A stretch of DNA of 64,000 nt from Spongilla lacustris (Eukaryota; Porifera; Demospongiae; Spongillida; Spongillidae): NCBI GenBank assembly GCA_949361645.1, contig OX442415.1, positions 13,619,235 through 13,683,234 on the forward strand, given 5' to 3'. Under the pieces are notes generated by a model. It did no database searches. It was not told the origin of the DNA and saw nothing but the letters and a program-made list of their open reading frames with translations. Numbering within the stretch: the first letter of the stretch is position 1; each line of letters starts with the position of its first letter. The translations under genes were made by a program, and so were the position numbers. Shown here in pieces: positions 56,529 to 64,000 of this stretch.

Positions 56529-56875
56529 CACTTGCACTCAACACGATCGAGCCGCTCTAAATATCGCCAGAGATAATCTATAGATTATCTCTGATATCGC
56601 CCAGCAAGCAATGCCTATATGAGTTCGTTGATCAAGCTGTACACAACTTACAGTCCCAAACTGCTTGGAGATCCACACAGAAAGGTTATCTGAATGGTTG
56701 TAGCGTAGAACAAACAAGTTCTGCCTTCGTGAAAGTTTCGGTCAGTAATTCGAATTGCCGGCTAATAAATATTAAAGTAGGGCAATCTGAGGTTTGCGCA
56801 AACAAACCATGGATCCAGGGTTTGCGCAGGACAATCCCGGGTTTGCGCAAATCCACGCTTTGCGCGTAACATATA

Positions 56876-59795
56876 CATATATATGGGACAGTTTCCGCGA
56901 AAATTTCGTACGTTTTTTACCTATGCACATTGAACATTTTCTTCATATTAAGCGGCAGGGAAAAAATACGTTTTCACCACTTAGGAAGGGTCATGATCTA
57001 GCTGCCTTTACAATGGTATCCATTTTGGTTGATGTGCAAGGGGTCATACGATGGTATGTGTCTATTCGTTTGATATTGGCGTAAGGTGCACCCTTATTAT
57101 CTGAAAAGACTTAAGTAGCGTTTTCGGCATTAACAAAAAGTATCATCGTTCTTTCAACCGCTAAGGTTCTATGTCGAGCAATTCTAATTATAAAGCACCT
57201 AATCCTTTCAGCAGCAGGAATTTTGAATTCTGATAAATGGAGCTTGAGCACTAGAAGTCAAGGCATTAATTTTTCGTAGCTCTTGGATGATGCGCAAGGC
57301 TTGTTTATTGGTGGTCTGGTCCCCAAACCCATATATAGTGCACATGAGAGCTGGATGGAATAGGTTTAAGATTTAGTTGCCAAATTGTATTTTAAGAACG
57401 GTGTTTTTTTTTTAAGTGCAGCTGATTTGAAGAAGTGTATTGATATTTTCTAGACAACACACATATCTACTGTTGTAAAACTTTCTCCTGCTCAAGCAGG
57501 ACCCAGCAATTTGCTATCCCCACTGTCTACAAAACCAAGAAGTGGTTGTAAGTACATGTACATGATTATGTGCAAGTACATGTACACTGAAGCAGATGTC
57601 AATATTAAAGACAGTAATTAAACAAACGTTAAGGCTTCAAATTCTTTTGCACAGAAATGAACAGAATCATAAGCTGAAGCAACTAGTGGCTGATTTCCTT
57701 CTATCAGAACGAAGTCAATTAGTAGAAAGAGATGTACCAAAATACTTTAGTAGTAAAGATGGAGACAATACAGCATGTTGCATTACTGTATAAACATGCA
57801 GTGTTTGCCACACTATCAGAGCTGTTCTTAAATAACTAGCAGATAGTTTATGATCAGCATAGCAAAAGAATCTAAGAAACAATGCAAGCACTAGCTTGCA
57901 TGGTATTATAGGTAAATTGGTAACTGGTCTATGGATGCAACAACCGCTGCATGTATGCAAATCAAAAGATCATGATAGCATCACATATGATAAGACCTGC
58001 TTGCCAAATTTGTATCTTATTTAAGAAACTGCATGGTATGAGTAAGGAGAAGACTTTACAATGATATTGATAGTACACTATATCACTGGTGATCTACAGA
58101 TAACAAATCTACTAAATTTTAGTAATTAGTAATGTGTACTCAATATGATAGTAATATTTGGCTTAATAACTAGTTGATTTGCAACAACTGTAGCAATGTA
58201 CATGTAAAACTGCCACAATTTTTCTTCCCTCTCACATCACACCGTGTACATGCCAAAATGAAATGCTGCAACTTCTGAAATACTGCACCTACAAATACAA
58301 ATAAGGTATCTTTTTTAATGCACAATATTTTTCATTTGATATTAAAATCGCCGCATTTGATGCGATTTGAAAAAAAAAGTTCAAGTACCAAGCTTAGGAT
58401 CACCTCTTTCCTTACAGCTGTATACATGTATCCCGCTCGCACGCATATACGTAATTGGACATTCGTAACGGTGTAACCCAAAGCGATGGGTATAAAGTGG
58501 TAAAAACACTTGCTAAAAAGTACGTGTACGGTGTTTGCAGTGTACATGTGTGCTTAATACGTGTATACGTTTATAACGTTATCGCTAAAAACGGTTGCTA
58601 GGAACCAGAAAGCACGCGTGTACTCGCGTGTGGCGACACGCGAGTGAATTGCGTGTGGCAAATGAAGAGGCACTCGCCTGGGACATAAACTACACGCGAG
58701 CAACTTGCGAGTTGCTCGCGAGTTTTTTTTAACTTTCTCGTGGACGGTACTGTAGGTCCACATGAATGCAAAAATAGTAAAAGTATGCAGGCCTACTCAT
58801 TATCTATAACAGCAATGCACATTGATGTATGAGTGCAATTGGTAGACCTGCATGCACAGAAATTTACTTACAATTCACAAATCTCTTCATCATGCATTTC
58901 TTTGATGCAATTGAGAGTTGGTTGGACTATCTTTGCATATAGTTTTGGAAATGGGTAAACAGCACTTCAAAGCATTCATTGCTGCATAGTCGGTGCAGTC
59001 ATGTTGACATGTACATGCATCAGCAACATAATTATAACAGCTTGGATCACCGTCACAACATTTACGGCATGTATTGCAATGCATGATAATGTTCGTGCCT
59101 AGTGTTGTGAAGTCACGCAGAAATCTTATAATATTTTTATTTTGGATTGTTTCATTGCAAATAATTGTGGAGCGACTGAAATTGCATATCCGGCAATTTT
59201 TGGTCTAGGGACTTCTTCAAAAAGGCATTGCTACATGATATGTAGGTGGTGTTTACTGCGTAGTTTGATAAACTGAAGGATAAACAGATGGATCTACATG
59301 TTCTGGCCTGGGAGCTTAGATTGGGTTGTGACAAAATACGTACATGTAGGTTCAGAATTTTTTAGGTAAGCTTCCCTCATGTCAATAAGCAATTAATACC
59401 ATGGACCTCCCCTAGACTCTACTGATACTACATAGATGTAACAATGACACAATATGGTTTGGCACAAATCTTCAGCTGCTGGTTGATTTAAAGTGATGTC
59501 TCAAAGAATTGGAAAAATCTAATGCTTTGCGCAACGCTGCCAAAATGTAATTGCAGCAATTAAGAAAGAAAAATAGCAACTCTGAAATGAATTGTCTCCT
59601 GCTTTTTATGTATTTTTGTGCAGCACTGAGATCATTGTGTTTTGTTCTGTGATGTGATTTGTAAAGTGTGAGTGAGGCATTCAATATACAACTGTTGGGT
59701 ATTGAAAAAGTCTTATTTTGACCCAGATATCTTTGGTGTGGGAACCTTGGGATTAGATTTTGAAATTTAACTTGTGTTATGTCTTAACCTTTCAG
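56876..59795. other. Mostly unassigned; possible upstream exons
   Basis: A Ser/Pro-rich phase-compatible segment TTHISTVVKLSPAQAGPSNL (about 57454-57546, acceptor TTTTCTAG) could be a linker exon of the gene at 59796. 58610-58725 carries CG-rich palindromes (ACTCGCGTGT / ACACGCGAGT). No firm gene otherwise. Confidence 0.35.
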
Positions 59796-60637
59796 AACAG
59801 AGCTTTATAAAGGACAAATGTGGCTGTGGAATGTGCGACTTCAATGGACTCATTACCAATGGATGTCCTAAACCACTTAGGCAGCAATTCCAATTCTCGT
59901 ACCTTGATATTGATGCACTTACTCAGAATGAAAAAGACAATTTACGATTGCAGATTAAGGCTGATGCAGATTGTATAGATGAAAAATATTGCAATGTGGT
60001 CCTTCAATTTCGGATGTGGATGAATAGCAATGTATCTATTGATGAATACAGGAATATACTTTCAAATATCCCAGGTACTATAAAAAATGATGTACCTATG
60101 CTTAAAGACAGATGGAATGAAATCAAGGTGGCTGATCACTTAGAATGTTCAGTAATACTCTCAAACTACTACACATGGTTCAATTGTTCTGTATTGAAAC
60201 AAGTAGTACAAAATGCTAAAACCTTGACCAGCAAAGATCCAACTAAGATTTTGTCCATACTTCAGTCCTACACAGAGGAGGTGCACAATTATTGCAAAAG
60301 AAACATCTTTGAATGTCCCCCACATTCAAGTATGTCACCCACAAAGGGCACTACTTACTTTATATTAAAATTGGAAGGGCATCAGGTACTTGATGAAAAA
60401 GCATTCACTGCAGAGGAAATTGGTCTGGTTAATGCAATGTTAATGAAAAATTTAAATATTCCAAAGTATGTACTGAAGTTATGCACTGTTGCAAAAGGAT
60501 GCATGGAACTGGTGTATTCTGTACCACTATGTATATACTCTGTACTGTTTCCTTTGAATGAAGAACAATGGAAACATCTTATTACACATGGTGTGACAGA
60601 GATCATAACCAAGGACTACCGCTATAAGAAGGAACAT
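59796..60637 (+). CDS. Large exon of an unnamed Cys-motif family (sponge-type)
   Basis: Acceptor TTAACCTTTCAG ends at 59795 and donor GAACAT/GTAAGC lies at 60638. About 280 codons read open: SEQSFIKDKCGCGMCDFNGL, ITNGCPKPLRQQF (CxCxxC then a single Cys), FSYLDIDALTQNEKDNLRLQ, a long helical region with SVILSNYYTWFNCSVLKQVV, YCKRNIFECP, and a C-terminal part VLKLCTVAKGCMELVYSVPL, then AVLFPLNEEQ-type sequence. I associate this layout with many predicted demosponge proteins, some next to Death or NACHT-like domains, but know no function (recall, unverified). No transmembrane segment. Neighbouring exons not established. Confidence 0.6.
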
Positions 60638-60789
60638 GTAAGCACATGTAGTATTTGTTAGATCACCATGGGATGCTAAACTAAACTGGCTTGTGTTTAA
60701 ATAAATGCATACATTTTACACATCAAATTTATGGTAAATAGTTTTCCATAAAGTGAAATTGCATATGCAAAAAGTTAACACAGCAATTC

Positions 60790-61125
60790 AGGGCATTGAT
60801 TCCGGGCCCGAGAGAACACGTAATATCGACCGGAAGAGCATGCTTCCGAGTTACGCGAGCCATTTCCATCCGAAACCGCGAGTGGACCGATTTCATACGA
60901 TTGATTTCACGGTCCCGGAAGCTAATTTGTACGCGCACGGATGAGTTCGGATTAATTATCGCACGCGTACGTGCAATTTTGAATGAAACCGGGCAAACAC
61001 CGTACGAGGACCGCGTACTTGTACGTAAGAATTATTGTATGACGTATTGGCAATTGGAAGATACGTGGTTAATTTACGGGTTATGTCAATTAATTCCTTG
61101 TACTGAATATGTTGCAGGTTATTAA
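60790..61125 (+). other. CpG-rich open segment of unknown nature
   Basis: About 300 bp with unusually many CpG and two overlapping open frames (60753-60944, 60796-61125). No domain recognised. The base composition differs from the surrounding CpG-poor DNA, so it may be a young insertion or foreign DNA. Confidence 0.3.
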
Positions 61126-61546
61126 AAATATATAATTGGCTTCACACAGTACAAAATAACATAAGCACAAAGTTGATTGAGAACTGGGACAGATCTGTAT
61201 ATAAAAAAGAAAGCATGAATTGGGCAACAATTTTGCCAGATGACCTTACCTCTCGGACAGTACACGCAGGGGTAACATCTGATCTCCATCTAAGAATAAT
61301 AAAAATGAATATCACACTATTAAATCTAATTGTTTCACTTACCTTTCTTTGGTACCTCCCCGTGCTATTGAAGTGAATGCATAACTGGTAGGGTTTACCT
61401 TGTGCTACTTTCGTTCTGAACTGCACACAATTGGAATGGTCATGCATAAATGCGACAGGAGGCAGAGAAGCAATACATGCCACGATCTGTGTTGAAACGA
61501 AGGGAAAGTATAAATAACAACTATAGCGATGCACTCTTACTTTTAG
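61126..61546. other. Unassigned DNA
   Basis: No gene supported. Confidence 0.35.
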
Positions 61547-61725
61547 CGCTTTTGTTCAGCCACGCACCACTGAGGAATCCATTAAATACTGTTCCCGACG
61601 TTACGTCAAACCAGCGAAATGGTAAACTCCCAGGAACCGCTTTTGTTCAGCCACGCACCAGAAATCCATTAAGACTGTTCCCGACGTTACGTCGAACCAG
61701 CGAAAAGGTAAACTCCCAGGAACCT
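61547..61725. repeat. Tandem duplication, 91-bp unit x2
   Basis: CGCTTTTGTTCAGCCACGCA at 61547 and 61638; both copies continue CTGTTCCCGACGTTACGTC and GGTAAACTCCCAGGAACC, with a small deletion in the second. Confidence 0.85.
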
Positions 61726-63339
61726 AGCTACTGAACATCGTTACCAGGGCTTACCTTGTGATGTAGCGTAGTACTACCTCCAGTAACCAATTTTAAAACC
61801 CCGCCAGAATAAGCATCGAAGAACGACTTTCCCTGCAAAAAAAAAAAAAAAAGCCTTCGATCAATTCAATCCATAATATAAGGCATAACGAGTGTAACAA
61901 AAGGTGTAACTCACCTGGCATCATAATAGTAGTCACGAAGCTATAATATAATGTTCAGCTGTGGTCAACAGATTCTGAAGATATTCTATACGTCGCTGAA
62001 TTCCTGCCGGCTCAAATGCGCCATATTACCACCCCCTTTACTTACGACCCGCCAAATATCTCAGTCACGTGAATTGGTCATTGGGTAGTTTAATACATAA
62101 TTCAATTAACTTTCAGCTAGCTCTGTACATGTACATACAGTATATGCGTACATGTAACAACTATAAACCAATCAATTGTATTAGCGGTCACACTGTAATA
62201 GGAAAGGTCACACGACGTCGAAAAAGTAGCATGCATTGCTTCACACCCGCCCTTCACCCGTAAAAGGCGTGATAACCGCGTATTGCATATATTGATCTCT
62301 CGTCCAAAAAATGCAACGCCATGCCCATGGCCGTTGTGCAACATATGCATGATCACCATATCATGATCATATTCGTGGATATCCACTTTCTAAAATTGTT
62401 ATTGTGCCACGCCCATCATTGTATATTATTAATCGATTGCATATTTATATACTACTAAAATATAGTGCACAATGCAAGGGAAAGTGACTCCGGGAAATGT
62501 TCATGTATTACAGTTGTTTCATTTGTTAATAATGCCAGATACTGCATCCTTACATATGCATGTACACACATACATGTATGTATATGGATGTGTTCCAATT
62601 AATAAGGCTGTATTCTTATAGCAGCGGACTCGTCAAATCAAGTTTTGATTCTATAAAGGGTTTTAAAATCCTCTGTAAAACCACTGTGTAATTGAACATT
62701 AAAATTATAATCACTTCATTAAATGCCATCCTTTATACTGATGTCGGCAAAGAGCATGATGTAGGTTGCTAAGTAGTCTTATTCGTTTCATTTACTGGTA
62801 ATGCATTATTAATTAGGTATCGTTAGCATATGCATTTATGTACTTTTATATAATAGAGAACCCCTGCATGTGTATGAGTTATATACTGACGATATGTACC
62901 TATTGTAACTGTATTAAAAAAAAAGATTATTTCATAGGATCAGTTACTATTAAACAGTTTTTTTTTTACTTCTATAAGTAATGTATGACTGATATCAGTT
63001 TTAATTTGCTGGTGTGTCATTAATCACACCAGGATAGAATAGATATTAAAAATTGTATATGTTGTAAGGATCCGTTCCATTGCAACACCACACAGTACAA
63101 TCCTCTCAGTTGCAGTTGCTACAATGTCAAAGCATTCCTTACATTATTTCTCACATGCATATGCATTTCATATTAGTTTACAAATCCATTTGCAAACATA
63201 AAAAGTTTAATATGAGTTAAATGTATTAAATGTGCAATGCATCAAGCATTATTGTTGTGTTATTAATATTTTAATGCATAATACAATACTTAATGTACAC
63301 ATGATATGGGTACAATCTTAAACATACACATGTAGCCTA
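61726..63339. other. Unassigned AT-rich DNA
   Basis: A 16-nt A run lies at about 61839. No gene or clear element. Confidence 0.35.
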
Positions 63340-63525
63340 TAGTTAAATCAAAATAGAGAATGGCTGTGGCATTGGCCCTCACTAGATGGAGGTTGAGCCT
63401 GCCATAGATGTCTGCAAGTACAGCCAAAAGGGTCTGCATGTAAGAGTGGCAAGCTGTGCATGATGCCAGATGAGAAATCACTGTTCTGACTAACAGCAGT
63501 ACTAGTAGTGTGTATACACACATCC
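63340..63525 (-). pseudogene. Remnant of the endonuclease-like retroelement ORF C-terminus
   Basis: The minus frame contains ADIYGRLNLHLVRANATAIL, matching the end of 34511-35294 (LNLHLVRANATAIL) almost exactly. Upstream sequence is weakly similar only. A short 3' remnant, as LINE-type copies often leave. Confidence 0.6.
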
Positions 63526-63850
63526 ATGGAATTGAGCTTGGTCAGGTATAAGGATGGAGGGGCGGAAAGGTGGTGGGGGTGGACCACACACATTTTTTGC
63601 TTATTATATAAAAGTGGTATGATAATATGCATTAGCTTCTGTGCGTTTTACTGTCCGAGCGTCCATTTTGTCAGAAAAATGTAAAAGGTTTTGAGTTTTA
63701 AAGTCTCATTCCAGATCAGAATAGGAACCATTTCTGATGAATGTGCTTATATAAACCAGATATCTTCCATTTATGGCTTGTTGACATGTCTGGACATTGG
63801 ATAGCAGCTGCTTGCATTGTAAGGGCTGACCTTGAAAGCATGAATATTAT

Positions 63851-63852
<2 letters not shown>

Positions 63853-63892
<40 letters not shown>
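63853..63892. repeat. (TG)n microsatellite
   Basis: About 38 bp of GT repeat. Confidence 0.95.
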
Positions 63893-63893
<1 letters not shown>

Positions 63894-64000
63894 AATGTAC
63901 ATGTAGATGTGTGAGTCAGTTTCTGCATTCAATCTGTGGATACCTCTCTCCAAGAGGATCACAACAAATACCTAAAGTTCTGGCCTGAAAAGGGGCTTTG

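Larger units (their letters stand above)
51594..56871 (-). mobile_element. Near-complete Ginger-like (KRBA2-type) DNA transposon
   Basis: A 5278-bp element. Terminal inverted repeats of 70 bp with one mismatch start TGTTACGCGCAAAGCGTGGA. The ends fit TGTNR...YNACA and the target duplication is TATA (51590-51593, 56872-56875). The only gene is on the minus strand with at least twelve exons: integrase, acidic linker, CXC repeats, Ulp1-type protease, PHD finger. Ginger transposons encode gypsy-related integrases, make 4-bp duplications and have TGT ends; accessory protease and PHD domains are known in the group (from memory). It is the best preserved mobile element here. Confidence 0.85.

Overview
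The window reads as nuclear DNA of an early-branching marine animal, most probably a demosponge. It is AT-rich, with frequent TACATGTA-type palindromes and GT/AG introns. It also has single-repeat ankyrin exons, a Death-domain gene with a 2A-like leader, an exon of a protein family I associate with sponges, and very many DNA transposons. No operon, ribosome-binding-site or plasmid structure is visible. The species is an inference from style and gene content, not from a marker gene.

Layout. Positions 1-1.1 kb hold a broken Ty3/gypsy gag-protease remnant. From 1.6 to 16.1 kb, four 99-bp minus-strand exons (1664-1762, 3652-3750, 9156-9254, 16028-16126) each encode one ankyrin repeat. They look like one intron-rich ankyrin gene read right to left, with introns filled by foldback elements, a pogo/gypsy junction (5.55-7.39 kb), two copies of a 285-bp repeat, nested inverted-repeat elements and a 1.6-kb purine array (11.17-12.77 kb). 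From 16.4 to 25 kb lie hAT-like GC-rich modules, two small basic or unknown ORFs, CA arrays, and a gypsy pol copy cut by a 1546-bp CACTG-ended element with a 3-bp target duplication. From 26.9 to 32.7 kb lie an NHL-repeat pseudogene, a 151-bp CACTG-family MITE, a pogo-type MITE and a broken gypsy integrase. A 42-bp minisatellite fills 32.9-34.0 kb. A 1991-bp TA-flanked inverted-repeat element (34.4-36.4 kb) carries two inverted fragments of a retroelement C-terminal (endonuclease-like) ORF.

The main single-copy-looking genes are these. At 39.5-40.6 kb (minus) is a thiaminase-I-like enzyme exon. At 45.4-47.6 kb (plus) is a gene whose first exon ends a hydrophobic leader with a 2A-like ribosome-skipping motif and whose next recognised exon is a Death domain, an architecture reminiscent of invertebrate innate-immune receptors. 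At 59.8-60.6 kb (plus) is an exon of a Cys-motif family without a named function. Three MITE-like elements lie directly upstream of the 2A-Death gene.

The most complete mobile element is at 51594-56871. It is a 5278-bp DNA transposon with 70-bp terminal inverted repeats (one mismatch), TGTTA...TAACA ends and a TATA target duplication. It carries a multi-exon minus-strand gene: DDE integrase with HHCC zinc finger, five acidic phase-1 micro-exons, a C-terminal integrase-like domain, CXC cysteine-rich repeats, a Ulp1/SENP-type cysteine protease and a PHD finger. It fits the Ginger / KRBA2-like group. One in-frame TGA, at a CpG-derived position, is the only clear break I see. No complete rRNA, tRNA or CRISPR locus was found.
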